The notes under the pieces were generated by a model. It saw only the letters and a program-made list of their open reading frames with translations, was not told the DNA's origin and made no database searches. Positions 7,631 through 16,300 of a DNA stretch of 64,000 nucleotides are shown here, piece by piece. Origin of the DNA: a virus. Within the stretch, counting starts at the first letter, position 1. Each line of letters opens with the position of its first letter. The translations under genes were made by a program, and so were the position numbers. Where the stretch lies: positions 1 to 64,000 of the IMG/VR virus record IMGVR_UViG_3300028550_004390; one strand, 5' to 3'.

Positions 7631-7999
7631 TTACTTCGCTTTCTTAATGAGTGCTAATGCATTTTGTATTTCTGATAGCTTAAGCTGTAGTTCCTTTGTC
7701 TTCTCAGCTAGATTGATTACTTCAGCCGAGTAATATCCGGTGAAATATACTTCACTCTTCTTTGAATCTACAGCAGCTTTTGCTCTTGCATGCTTTGGGC
7801 TATCCGCTTTATAATAGCCTACTGTTCTCATGTGACGTCGTCCGTCCAGTTCATATACTTCATATGTGCCCTTCTTCTTTGGACTGTAGGTCGAGAAAAA
7901 ATCTTTTTCCGCTTGGGGAGTTTTATCTTTTGCAAGGGTGTTAAGAGCGGCTAACTCTTTGTCATATACACCTTCATTCATAATATCTTTTAATTTCAT
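7631..7999 (-). CDS. Putative capsid-targeted internal protein
   Basis: A 122-residue protein opening MKLKDIMNEG. This N-terminus matches the CTS-like leader seen on other proteins of this block: a short amphipathic start, then hydrophobic-x-Glu and a small residue. By analogy with T4 internal proteins, the prohead protease would cut after Glu9. The rest has a compact beta part (GTYEVYELDGRRHMRTVGYY) and a C-terminal coiled-coil-like helix. It follows directly after the polyprotein gene. The family and activity are unknown. Confidence 0.55.
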   Translation of the reverse strand: MKLKDIMNEGVYDKELAALNTLAKDKTPQAEKDFFSTYSPKKKGTYEVYELDGRRHMRTVGYYKADSPKHARAKAAVDSKKSEVYFTGYYSAEVINLAEKTKELQLKLSEIQNALALIKKAK

Positions 8000-8010
8000 T
8001 TTTATAGTCC

Positions 8011-11000
8011 TTATTTCAAACGGCTAAGTGCTTTACCACACGCTTTGTTGAATTTGTTCATGTGCGGTACAGCTTCTTTATTCTCTCGTTCTTGTATAAG
8101 CTCTATGGCCATATCTAAGTGGGCTGTTATACCTTCATACGTATTGTCGTCATTATCAATAAGCCATTCCTCAAATGCTTCTGAGAGCTTGTATAGCTTT
8201 TTCTCACCCATACTAACGGTAGCAAACTTGCCCAAACCTAATAGGGATTTGATAGGTAGATCTTGAAGTTGAGCTTCATTAACTGACTCTACTATTTTAG
8301 CCTTTTTCAATATCTTCATTACATAGTCTTCAGACGAATTGCCAGAAGAGGGTGGAGAAAAACTACCATTAGCAGTGACGGACCCACCAACATGTTGACC
8401 TCCAAGGAGTAAGTAGTATCGATCGCCAAATCGAGTAGAATTATTCGAACCCTTAGGGACTTTTACTATTTCCCATTTACCCTTAGCAACTGTCTGTTCC
8501 TTTCCTTCATTAACTGATTCACTGAATAGCGTTTCGCCAGTGTTTGATTCAATCGATATAATAGCATTTGGATATTGTTTTTGTAATTCATTAAACGCTG
8601 CTGGAACTGCTGCTGGTGTGTCAACTAATTCTTGTTTAACAACCATACCGCTATTAATTACTACGATCGTTACAGGATAGCTTCCCTTCTTTGCAGCTTT
8701 ATGTATCTTACCTCTACTAGCTTCATTTATTTTGCCTTCTTGGTATAGATCTTTACCTTTATGCTTCTTACCAGTTTTAGTTAGGTTCCTAGCTAGGATT
8801 GGGTGAAAGCTTTTTGGTCTTGAGTTAAATTTAACATAAGCTACTTGGTTAGCACCACTGCCGCTTACTTTATTAACCAACCCAACTTCCTTTCCTGAGC
8901 CAACATAGTCTCCTTTACGAATTTCAGTTAGTTTGCCTTCTTTAACAACCAAGCTAGCAATTGTATCAATAAACTTTATTGACTTACCAGTCTTAGTGAA
9001 TTCCACTGTCCATTTCCTTGGGTCCTTTTTGGCTCCATTGGTACTAACAGTAACTGATTTACCATCATATTTTCCATTTGCTTCACCATTCTTGAACATG
9101 AACTTCATGAACCTGTCTCTTTCACTAGTATTTTGTTTGCCAATGTTAAAATCTTCTTCAACAGATTCTTGGGCATCTTTCCAAGCCTTAGAGTCTGGGT
9201 ATTCGTCATCGCCTGGCTTTGCAGGAGATTCACCCCTAGCCTTTTTCTTTCTGACATTGTCCCAAAGACCTTCAGAAACTGATTCCTTAATTCCTTCTAC
9301 AACAACCTTGTTTTGTCTGAACATCATGTCCAACCAATCTTGAGGCTGCCAACCTGTGTTTCTGCCATAGTTTCCATTGCCTTCCTGATCTACTTTAACT
9401 CTATAGCCATCACCATGAGGATTAACAATTTTCCATTTAGCACCAGTTTTGAATTTTAATATGTCACCCTTTTTAAGAGTTACTTCGGAGATAGATTCCA
9501 CCTTACCTTTGGATATCTTAGTTCTAAGCTTTTTAAACTTGTCGTTAATATAGTAGTACCCATATTTACCTGATTTACCACCGCCTAAACCTTTAATATG
9601 ATTATAAAGAGCTTTATAATGTCCAGACCCTGTTGCGATAGAATCTATTAGCTTTTTAATTTTAGGATCTTCAGAAAGTATTTTAATAATATCTGCATCA
9701 GTTAACTCATCATTAATGTACTTAGCAACTTGAGCTGTCTGAAAGTCCTGGAGTTCTTTATACTTTATCTTCTTGCCAATGACAGGTAATAGCTTAGCAT
9801 AGTTGTTGAATCCTTTTTTGAATATCTTACCTATGCCTTTGACATCACTTTTTGTTTGTCCCATTAGTTTTGTAAACTTATCATCAGACATTAAAGCAAG
9901 TCTTCCTAGAATTCCAGTAGTAGTTATTAGCGCTGCAACTACCGGTAATGATAGCACCATCTCATTAAGAACCCCTTCAGAAACTGATTCATTATAATCT
10001 TCAATGTCAGAATATCTAATTTCGTGTTCTTCACCATCTTCATCAACTCCAAAGATAACTTTATCTTGCCACATATCCCAAAAATCCTGCCCTCCTCTAC
10101 CAGAGTTGGATTCGATATTACTATCGTCACCTTTCTTAGGATTGTAGATGACATATTGTTTTCCTCTATTGACAGTAATCATACCATCAGCCTTTTTCAT
10201 GGCTTTCAACAATGAATTCTTGTTGAATTTAGCTTCGTTAATTGATTTATTCTTTTTCATTATTTTAGCTTCCTTTAAGCTGTATTCCTTTTTAAGCTTT
10301 TCCCAAACAGTTTTGTATTTACTTGATAGCTTTTCACGGCCAAGTACTTTGGATAGCATAATCTTATTGAGAGCAAGTTGCTCATACTCTGGCTCTTTGT
10401 CTCTATTGGCTTTTAGTCTAGACTTCTTTTCAACATCTTTAATAGCAAGCTTGATCTTGTGCTCATCTTTATTGATGTGTTTGAATTCTGCTTCAGTTAA
10501 TTTGCTTTCAGTAAGTTTTTTCATTAGCAACGTTTGAGTCAATGCATTTGCATCTACTGGTCCGTATTTTTTACCATCTTTAGTAAAGGTTACGTAATCT
10601 GTTCTTCCACTAGCTTTTTTCTTAACGTCCCAACCAAGTTTTCTACCAATTCGCATTGCTTTAGAAGCTCCTAAAGTTGCTACTTCATTAACTGATTCCT
10701 TTACGCGATTGCTTGTAAAGGCTCTCTTAACGGCCTTGTAAAAGTCTTTATGGTATTTCTTAGGAACGTGGTCTGACTTTAAGTAGTCATATAGGTCTTG
10801 CTCGTAACTCCAAGATTGATTTGCTGCTTGGTGTTGAGTTGAACTCCACCTTGCAGCTATATCTAGCATAGTAGCTACATCACTGGGATCCATGAAGTCA
10901 CCAAAACCTTCTGTTAATTCCACTGAACCTTTCGCATACTTACTTGATTTGGAGCCTAATTCTGCTTTATTCCTTTGGTGGTTATGTTTAAGACCACCCT

Positions 11001-12828
11001 TTTTTAAGAGATAGTTAAATGTCTTTATGGTTATGGATGGTCCGACTTGGGATGGAAGCTTCTTAAAGTCTTTTACTTTACCTAAAGCATTACCTTTGAA
11101 TTTGACGGACAAGTTTCCAAAACCAAATGCAATCAAATCATCTAATGTACTGGTCCAAGAACCAATACCCTCGGTAACCGATTCTTTTTTGATTAAGTCT
11201 ATAGTAGCTAAAGCTAATTTCTTCAATTTATCATCCCCATTCTTTTCAGCTTTTACAAGAGAAGATTTAGCAATTTTTAAGCGATCTTCTTTTGATAATA
11301 CTTCATTAACTGATTCGTCTAGATCTAGATCCCAACCATACTCTACATATGCAATTGCGTCATCTGGGTCCATATTAAATTTCTTAGCAGCCTTTAAAAC
11401 AATATCTCTTGTTATTTTGGAGTTTGGTATCTTAGCGATTATTTTACTAAATCTAGCATCGACACCTACTTCGGGGTTGACCATTGTTTTTTCAAGTATT
11501 TCACCTTTGCCTAGATCAAATCTTAAACTAGGAAACTTAGCAATGTCTACTGCAGTACTACCTCTAAGGGATACTTTCATATTAAATTTCTCGCCGTTTT
11601 CATTCTCAACCTCAAATACTTTTTCTGCATTTGATTTCTGACCGTAGCCTGTAATAGTGTAGGTTCCTTTCTCAGTTTTGACCGTACTACCAATCTTAAG
11701 CTTCTTAGCTGCTTTAGGAGCCATCATAGCTTCATTCATCGATTCTCCTATGGTATCTCCTTCTATTCTATTGAACATTATTCCATACACATCACCCTTT
11801 CCAAAATCAACGTTAGCCATATCTTGCATCACTTTAACGACTTTTCCCTTTCTTCCATCCATATATAAAATGTCTCCAACTTTTACTGGTGTGTTAGGAT
11901 TACCTTCATTAACCGATTCATTAGCCATTTGGGTTAATGCTTTGTCAATCTGACTTGCTGCCTTTGGATTAGTTTTGTATTGGTCAAGACCTTGTAACCA
12001 AGCTTGATATGATTTTTCCTTGTAATTACTTTTAGGTGTTATTTCTAGGGTTTTACCATTAGATGCTTTAACCATTATCTTATTCGGTCTAGTCTCTTCA
12101 TGCCAAGATTTAACTGTAAGGCCTTCATTAACTGATTCGGTTTTTTTTCTGACCTCATCACTAACCCATTTCTTTTCGCTCTTAGACAATTGCTCCCAAT
12201 CTTTTTTGAATTTCTTTTGGGCTATCTGATCTACGTGGCCAGTAAAAAATGATTCTTTAACTGATTCATGGGAGAGCTCTTCGCTATCGTCATTGTGAGG
12301 ATCTCCAGTCATAAGAGTACCATCAGGCATTTTATGAGTTGGTCCAGTCCATTCCTTACCATCTTTTGTATAGTGTTTTTGGCCTGGTCCTTCATTAACT
12401 GATTCTTTTAATTTAGATATGCTCCAAAATTTATTTTGATAGTCTGCATAACCATCTAGGTATTTCTGTGCATCCTTTAGGGTTTTAAATTTATAGGCTT
12501 TAGAAATCTTCCGATCAGATACCCACTTTGGACCTTTTGAGTTATCCCTGACTCGCCAACCAATATCTTTTACATATTTAGGACTTCCAGTCTCCTTACT
12601 TTGAATAACATAATATTCTGCACCTTCATTAACTGATTCTTTAAGGTCAAGTGCCTTGGCAATAGTCTCTCTAAACTCATCTAACTCATCGTCATTAAGC
12701 TTTCTAAATTCTGATCTGAGTTTAGCAACATATTTGTCTGCTAGGTCCTGACCCTTACCTTCGGTTATTTGATCAACTAGTTGGTTGACTTCTTCACCTA
12801 TTATTTTTCTTAAATCTGATGGTTTCAT
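8011..12828 (-). CDS. 1605-residue modular polyprotein with repeated protease sites
   Basis: A giant protein built of about 21 modules separated by a recurring junction, most often ESVNEG. The Glu before each cut is residue 23, 68, 146, 235, 308, 366, 509, 553, 640, 715, 779, 865, 951, 1115, 1186, 1225, 1302, 1369, 1441 and 1518, followed by G, A or V (D or I in two weaker sites). Each fits the T4-type prohead protease rule (I/L/V-x-E, then G/A). Modules are 39-164 residues, unlike each other; several look like small beta barrels (VKVGDILYMDGRKGKVVKV; LKKGDILKFKTGAKWKIV), others are helical, and the module at 952-1115 has a hydrophobic helix. I infer a capsid-packaged precursor cut into many small internal proteins. 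No signal peptide. It ends just before the class A promoter-led gene above it. Confidence 0.85.
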   Translation of the reverse strand: MKPSDLRKIIGEEVNQLVDQITEGKGQDLADKYVAKLRSEFRKLNDDELDEFRETIAKALDLKESVNEGAEYYVIQSKETGSPKYVKDIGWRVRDNSKGPKWVSDRKISKAYKFKTLKDAQKYLDGYADYQNKFWSISKLKESVNEGPGQKHYTKDGKEWTGPTHKMPDGTLMTGDPHNDDSEELSHESVKESFFTGHVDQIAQKKFKKDWEQLSKSEKKWVSDEVRKKTESVNEGLTVKSWHEETRPNKIMVKASNGKTLEITPKSNYKEKSYQAWLQGLDQYKTNPKAASQIDKALTQMANESVNEGNPNTPVKVGDILYMDGRKGKVVKVMQDMANVDFGKGDVYGIMFNRIEGDTIGESMNEAMMAPKAAKKLKIGSTVKTEKGTYTITGYGQKSNAEKVFEVENENGEKFNMKVSLRGSTAVDIAKFPSLRFDLGKGEILEKTMVNPEVGVDARFSKIIAKIPNSKITRDIVLKAAKKFNMDPDDAIAYVEYGWDLDLDESVNEVLSKEDRLKIAKSSLVKAEKNGDDKLKKLALATIDLIKKESVTEGIGSWTSTLDDLIAFGFGNLSVKFKGNALGKVKDFKKLPSQVGPSITIKTFNYLLKKGGLKHNHQRNKAELGSKSSKYAKGSVELTEGFGDFMDPSDVATMLDIAARWSSTQHQAANQSWSYEQDLYDYLKSDHVPKKYHKDFYKAVKRAFTSNRVKESVNEVATLGASKAMRIGRKLGWDVKKKASGRTDYVTFTKDGKKYGPVDANALTQTLLMKKLTESKLTEAEFKHINKDEHKIKLAIKDVEKKSRLKANRDKEPEYEQLALNKIMLSKVLGREKLSSKYKTVWEKLKKEYSLKEAKIMKKNKSINEAKFNKNSLLKAMKKADGMITVNRGKQYVIYNPKKGDDSNIESNSGRGGQDFWDMWQDKVIFGVDEDGEEHEIRYSDIEDYNESVSEGVLNEMVLSLPVVAALITTTGILGRLALMSDDKFTKLMGQTKSDVKGIGKIFKKGFNNYAKLLPVIGKKIKYKELQDFQTAQVAKYINDELTDADIIKILSEDPKIKKLIDSIATGSGHYKALYNHIKGLGGGKSGKYGYYYINDKFKKLRTKISKGKVESISEVTLKKGDILKFKTGAKWKIVNPHGDGYRVKVDQEGNGNYGRNTGWQPQDWLDMMFRQNKVVVEGIKESVSEGLWDNVRKKKARGESPAKPGDDEYPDSKAWKDAQESVEEDFNIGKQNTSERDRFMKFMFKNGEANGKYDGKSVTVSTNGAKKDPRKWTVEFTKTGKSIKFIDTIASLVVKEGKLTEIRKGDYVGSGKEVGLVNKVSGSGANQVAYVKFNSRPKSFHPILARNLTKTGKKHKGKDLYQEGKINEASRGKIHKAAKKGSYPVTIVVINSGMVVKQELVDTPAAVPAAFNELQKQYPNAIISIESNTGETLFSESVNEGKEQTVAKGKWEIVKVPKGSNNSTRFGDRYYLLLGGQHVGGSVTANGSFSPPSSGNSSEDYVMKILKKAKIVESVNEAQLQDLPIKSLLGLGKFATVSMGEKKLYKLSEAFEEWLIDNDDNTYEGITAHLDMAIELIQERENKEAVPHMNKFNKACGKALSRLK
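8275..12762 (-). repeat. Dispersed junction repeats inside the polyprotein gene
   Basis: About 20 short in-frame repeats encode E-S-V-N-E or close variants. Many share the same 15-16 nt on the coding strand (GAATCAGTTAATGAAG), for example near 8506, 10684, 11302, 12124, 12391 and 12625. Spacing is irregular (117 to 492 nt), always a multiple of three. The identical nucleotides, not only amino acids, suggest spread by recombination or recent duplication of the seams. Confidence 0.8.
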
Positions 12829-12829
12829 A

Positions 12830-13012
12830 TTATACCCACTTATTATTATATCCTGACCTTTGGTCTTCTAACACATATTCAACATGATCGTTTGTACCAC
12901 AGTGTGGACAGTTCAATCTATCTAAATCAGCTGCCTCATTTATCTTCCATTCTTCGACACAACTGCTACACTGATAGATGTATGTGTGTCGTATGAAGAC
13001 TTTATGTGACAT
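12830..13012 (-). CDS. Small zinc-ribbon protein
   Basis: A 60-residue protein with two knuckles, QCSSCVEEW and NCPHCGTND, spaced like a zinc ribbon, and a polar C-terminal tail. Such mini-ribbons often bind nucleic acid or partner proteins. The first gene below the class A promoter at 13037-13085, one base before the polyprotein start, so it and the polyprotein are likely on one transcript. Confidence 0.65.
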   Translation of the reverse strand: MSHKVFIRHTYIYQCSSCVEEWKINEAADLDRLNCPHCGTNDHVEYVLEDQRSGYNNKWV

Positions 13013-13036
13013 TCCTTTATCCTATTATCTTATTCT

Positions 13037-13085
13037 CAATATACGAAATTAACTGCAATTATAAAAATATTTCAGCAGTTATTTT
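13037..13085 (-). promoter_or_regulatory. Class A promoter element
   Basis: Coding strand: AAATAACT, AAATATTTTTATAATT, then TTCGTATATTGAG. It leads the zinc-ribbon gene and, beyond it, the polyprotein and cargo genes. The AAATAACT block contains the stop codon of the upstream holin-like gene. Confidence 0.6.
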
Positions 13086-13303
13086 TTACCTGCAAACTTT
13101 TCTAAGCCTGCAATACCAAAGCATCCTAGTACTACCATTACGAATGAATTGTATATAGCCTCATTAATAACTAAGTCCTTGCCAAAGGCTCCAGTTGTTA
13201 CGTCAGCTACCATTACTACTGTCATTATTAAAAATGCACAAAAACCTACTATAGATTTTTCATTGTAGTCATTTTTGTCTTTAAATATGTCTTTCCAGCT
13301 CAT
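13079..13303 (-). CDS. Small membrane protein, holin candidate
   Basis: A 74-residue protein with a charged N-terminus (MSWKDIFKDKNDYNEKS) and two membrane helices (about residues 18-36 and 48-68) joined by a short polar turn, ending FAGKK. Size and topology suit a class II holin, and similar short proteins occur in flavobacterial phages. The class C promoter at 13320-13333 lies directly upstream with a short leader carrying AGGAG. Holin function is an inference from topology and context. Confidence 0.5.
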   Translation of the reverse strand: MSWKDIFKDKNDYNEKSIVGFCAFLIMTVVMVADVTTGAFGKDLVINEAIYNSFVMVVLGCFGIAGLEKFAGKK

Positions 13304-13319
13304 TATTGTACTCCTAATT

Positions 13320-13333
13320 TATATATAAATATC
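13320..13333 (-). promoter_or_regulatory. Class C (late-type) promoter element
   Basis: Coding strand GATATTTATATAT, about 17 nt before the ATG of the holin-like gene, overlapping the stop codon of the gene above. It matches the elements at 21181, 50532, 53043, 61855, 62993 and 63847. Confidence 0.6.
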
Positions 13334-13673
13334 AAAAACCATTCATTATAGCTTCACTTATTGCATCTTGAATTTCATCTTGTGTGACTTCTAATACCAT
13401 CATTATGTTTGCTTGAAACCTTGCTACTTCAACACCATCATTAAATACTACCACCGATGGTACTACTACGATCTTGTGTTCTTTCTGTGCAGCTGTGTTG
13501 GCAAATATATCGATCCTTAGGGTTTCGCAGTCTTCCAGGGCTTCTAGGAATTCACATTTAGTTGGCGAGAATGGAGCATTGAACTCAACCACCTCTATTC
13601 CTTCACCTTGAATTTCTTGAGTATAAACCATTGTTGATATGCATATTAATAAAAACGCTAAAATGTATTTCAT
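13332..13673 (-). CDS. Secreted thioredoxin-fold protein lacking CxxC
   Basis: A 113-residue protein with a signal peptide (MKYILAFLLICISTMVYTQ). The mature part follows the thioredoxin fold: VVEFNAPFSPTKCEFLEAL aligns with the WCGPC helix region, and VPSVVVFNDGVEVARF with the cis-Pro strand. The redox motif is reduced to a single Cys (SPTKC), so it is unlikely to be a normal disulfide reductase. It may be a periplasmic binding or structural variant. It lies in a cluster of envelope genes. Confidence 0.65.
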   Translation of the reverse strand: MKYILAFLLICISTMVYTQEIQGEGIEVVEFNAPFSPTKCEFLEALEDCETLRIDIFANTAAQKEHKIVVVPSVVVFNDGVEVARFQANIMMVLEVTQDEIQDAISEAIMNGF

Positions 13674-13676
13674 GGT

Positions 13677-14024
13677 CTAATTCCTATTGGATCTGTTTAT
13701 GTCGAACTGACTGCCTTCTACATATCTGATACTATCGTATGATCCATCTTCATATTCTAGTCTTTCTAGTTTATATAGTATATTATCAATTGATCTTTTG
13801 ATCGTGTCCATATCCATAGATGTTTGTTCTACTATATTAAACATGCTATCTTGATATGCTATATCTGCCTCCGATGGTTGCCAAGGCTCTTCAGTAGTTT
13901 TAATTATAACTTTTTCTGGATCAAGCATGACATCTGCCAGTAGTAAAGTACTGCAAGAAGCTATTGTCATCACGAATATTGATACTCTTGACGATAGGCA
14001 TATGTTTGTGTTCCATATTTTCAT
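13677..14024 (-). CDS. Membrane-anchored or lipoprotein, spanin candidate
   Basis: A 115-residue protein with an N-terminal hydrophobic segment (VSIFVMTIASCSTLLLADV) that contains a lipobox-like MTIASC, followed by a polar, helical periplasmic part. It may be a lipoprotein; the Cys lies rather deep for a standard lipobox, so a simple membrane anchor is the alternative. Its place next to a holin-like gene and another one-helix protein suggests a spanin pair, but this is weak. Confidence 0.4.
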   Translation of the reverse strand: MKIWNTNICLSSRVSIFVMTIASCSTLLLADVMLDPEKVIIKTTEEPWQPSEADIAYQDSMFNIVEQTSMDMDTIKRSIDNILYKLERLEYEDGSYDSIRYVEGSQFDINRSNRN

Positions 14025-14030
14025 ATTTGG

Positions 14031-14318
14031 TTACTTCATTGCATCTATTTTATCATTCAGTTTTACTAAGGTAGCCTTAATCTCTTTTACATCTTCCTGA
14101 GTCGTCATAATGGTCTGTCGGACTAATTGGTCCTTCATGTCAAATTCCATACGACTAATTTCTGGTGGAGTAGGTTCTGGTAATAGCCTTGCCTCTTCTA
14201 TATCTGCCTGAAGTACAAACCACATACTGATTACCGTTGCCATAGCTACACCAATACCAGCTAAGGTTTTTATGCTTATATTAAACCCAGTGTCTTCATT
14301 TAATTCTTTAGTTGCCAT
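14031..14318 (-). CDS. One-helix membrane protein with coiled coil, spanin-like
   Basis: A 95-residue protein. Residues 1-16 are polar, residues about 17-36 form one membrane helix (TLAGIGVAMATVISMWFVL), then a Pro-rich link (LLPEPTPPEI) leads to a coiled coil (EDVKEIKATLVKLNDKIDAMK). The layout suits an inner-membrane spanin or a holin accessory. An AGGAG-like site precedes the ATG. Function unproven. Confidence 0.45.
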   Translation of the reverse strand: MATKELNEDTGFNISIKTLAGIGVAMATVISMWFVLQADIEEARLLPEPTPPEISRMEFDMKDQLVRQTIMTTQEDVKEIKATLVKLNDKIDAMK

Positions 14319-14330
14319 TTTCTCCTCTCC

Positions 14331-15398
14331 TTAGAATATTACATAGTTGACGCCGATAGAAAAATCGTGCCAAGCTCTGTTCCAGTATTTGTTATATTTT
14401 CCTTCTGCAAACACTCCAAGGTGCTTATCAAATTTATATCCAAAAATTAAACCTCCTGAGAAGTCTGTCCATTGTCCATCATTGAATTCATGATAGCTAA
14501 ATTCATTGTTGCCTTGTATATGGTATGGCATTAGGTTACCCCAAGAATGTAACCAAAAGTCTTTAGTGTAGTAATAGTAATCAAAGCCTACGACTAATGA
14601 ATGTTGTAGGTTGTTAGCTAGTTTATTCCTTTCTTGTTCTGTATAGTCAGCTAATACATCAGGTATAACAACACCTTCCCATATCTGGATATTCTCTGCT
14701 ACTAGAGTTCCTGAAGGGTCATAGTATGTTTCTCCACCTATTCCGTCAAAGTCTATTGTATAACCTTGTTGCAATGCTAGATCTGTATAGTGTAGATTAC
14801 CATTTGACAATAGCCAATCTGATAGAGGATCATACCCATAAGGTTCTGATAGTCTTTGTACTGTTCCAATATTTAGGGATAGCTTTTTGCCTATGTTATA
14901 TCTATACCTCTGTGAAGACTCGAAGTATTCTATATCTGCAAAGCCATCTTGTAAATATTCTACTTTTGCTATCCAATCATCAGCTACATACCTAAGGAAG
15001 TGATGCTGATTTAGAAAGTTAGTTCCTTGCTGTCTTGTGTAGTCACCTTCAAATAAGAATTCAAAGCCTTTTATCTTACCAATCGTTGCAGCATCTGCAT
15101 ATGAATTTTCAGTTCCATCATAAAATACTTTTTCTCTATTCTCATATCCCAATCTAGCAATCTTTCTTATGCCGAATGTAATTGAATAGTCGAATGGTGT
15201 TTCAATGACTTCTGTTTGTAATCCATTTGTAATAGAATATACATCTACATCAGATATAGAATTTCCCCCATTTACTGCACCATAGAATGTTGCAAACTTG
15301 AAAGTCTTCTTTAGGTTCTTATTGAATGCACTTTGCTCCTGGCTTATTCCCAAGATAGGGATTAGAAGTAATAGTACTGATAATAAAAGGTTTCTCAT
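14331..15398 (-). CDS. Outer-membrane beta-barrel protein
   Basis: A 355-residue protein with a signal peptide (MRNLLLSVLLLLIPILGISQ) and alternating aromatic/polar strands through its length (LVVGFDYYYYTKDFWL, FSGGLIFGYKFDKHLGVFAEG). It ends FSIGVNYVIF, with the terminal aromatic residue typical of BAM-inserted barrels. It would sit in the host outer membrane. A phage gene of this kind could block or alter receptor use, or change permeability. It starts with an ATGA overlap on the Ntn hydrolase gene, so the two are coupled. Confidence 0.7.
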   Translation of the reverse strand: MRNLLLSVLLLLIPILGISQEQSAFNKNLKKTFKFATFYGAVNGGNSISDVDVYSITNGLQTEVIETPFDYSITFGIRKIARLGYENREKVFYDGTENSYADAATIGKIKGFEFLFEGDYTRQQGTNFLNQHHFLRYVADDWIAKVEYLQDGFADIEYFESSQRYRYNIGKKLSLNIGTVQRLSEPYGYDPLSDWLLSNGNLHYTDLALQQGYTIDFDGIGGETYYDPSGTLVAENIQIWEGVVIPDVLADYTEQERNKLANNLQHSLVVGFDYYYYTKDFWLHSWGNLMPYHIQGNNEFSYHEFNDGQWTDFSGGLIFGYKFDKHLGVFAEGKYNKYWNRAWHDFSIGVNYVIF

Positions 15399-16300
15399 TT
15401 CTTTATATCCATTTTTTTGTTTTTTATGTATTCAACCATAATCTTTATCTTAGGCTTATACCAATCCGGAGTCCTGTCTATTATACCAAGGTATTCCGAC
15501 TTCTCTTCGTCCATTCTAACAGTTATCTGGAGATCTGTCAAGTTTAAAAGGATTTGGCTAGATGTTGATAGAACATCCTTATCGGTTGAGTTTTGCACTT
15601 TGTCTTTGTCTCTATAAGGATTGTCCCTCATATTCACTGGATAGTAGCCGCTTAGGCCATCTAATATATCTAGTGGGTTTTTAGCTTTAGTTAAAACTGC
15701 GTGAGCAATATTCCATCTTGATTCTGATGATTTCCTATTTGCCCCGGATGTATATCCTGAATCTTTGTATTCGTAACCATGATTAGTCCTAACATGGTTT
15801 AAGCTTCTATCCATTTTATTTATCGTTGGAGAATGCTTAGAGGTCATTTCTATAGAGACAGAGTTTTTAGGGTCTGCTATGAATGTATGCCCCTTGACAC
15901 CAATATCTAGTTTATCCTTTCCAAAAAATTTAATTAGGGATTCAATGGACTTAGCGATTGTTGGATAGCTTAAAGCTTTTCTAATTTTGAGACCATCCTC
16001 AGAGACTTTACCTTTGTGCTTAATGATCTTCTTTTCTTTCTCATCAGCATTTACCATCAATGCTGAATTTAGAATGCCTATTCCTGCAGAGTTCATACCT
16101 TCAGACCAATCTGTTTCGTCGTCCAATATGTATACCAATTCAATATCACCTATCAATTCTCTTACAACATTTACCTTAGCATCGTAAGCTCGGTCACGAT
16201 TCTTTGCTAATAATACTTTATTACCTAGTACTGAATGTGTTATTATGCATTCATTTAGGGTGGCTTTAGGTTTTATTAATATGTTTTTGAGCTTAATCAT
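15395..16300 (-). CDS. Predicted Ntn hydrolase with capsid-targeting leader
   Basis: A 301-residue protein. Residues 1-17 (MIKLKNILIKPKATLNE) resemble the cargo leaders of this block and end in L-N-E. Residue 18 is Cys in CIITHSVLGNKVLLAKNRD, which fits the choloylglycine hydrolase / acyltransferase (C45-like) Ntn family: nucleophile Cys, then a KNRD/GRNxD motif. Later NSAGIGILNSAL and SLNHVRTNHGY fit the same fold. Cutting after Glu17 would free the N-terminal Cys and so activate the enzyme. It would hydrolyse an amide; the substrate is unknown. It is coupled by ATGA overlaps at both ends. Confidence 0.65.
   Translation of the reverse strand: MIKLKNILIKPKATLNECIITHSVLGNKVLLAKNRDRAYDAKVNVVRELIGDIELVYILDDETDWSEGMNSAGIGILNSALMVNADEKEKKIIKHKGKVSEDGLKIRKALSYPTIAKSIESLIKFFGKDKLDIGVKGHTFIADPKNSVSIEMTSKHSPTINKMDRSLNHVRTNHGYEYKDSGYTSGANRKSSESRWNIAHAVLTKAKNPLDILDGLSGYYPVNMRDNPYRDKDKVQNSTDKDVLSTSSQILLNLTDLQITVRMDEEKSEYLGIIDRTPDWYKPKIKIMVEYIKNKKMDIKK

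Noticed and set aside
11027-11641. A 204-codon plus-strand frame
   Set aside because: Antisense to the polyprotein gene, Ser/Leu/Phe-rich, with no start signal; a shadow frame.
8275-12762. Repeats with spacers that resemble a CRISPR array
   Set aside because: The repeats are in frame within one long coding region, spacers vary from 117 to 492 nt, and each repeat fits a protein cleavage motif.
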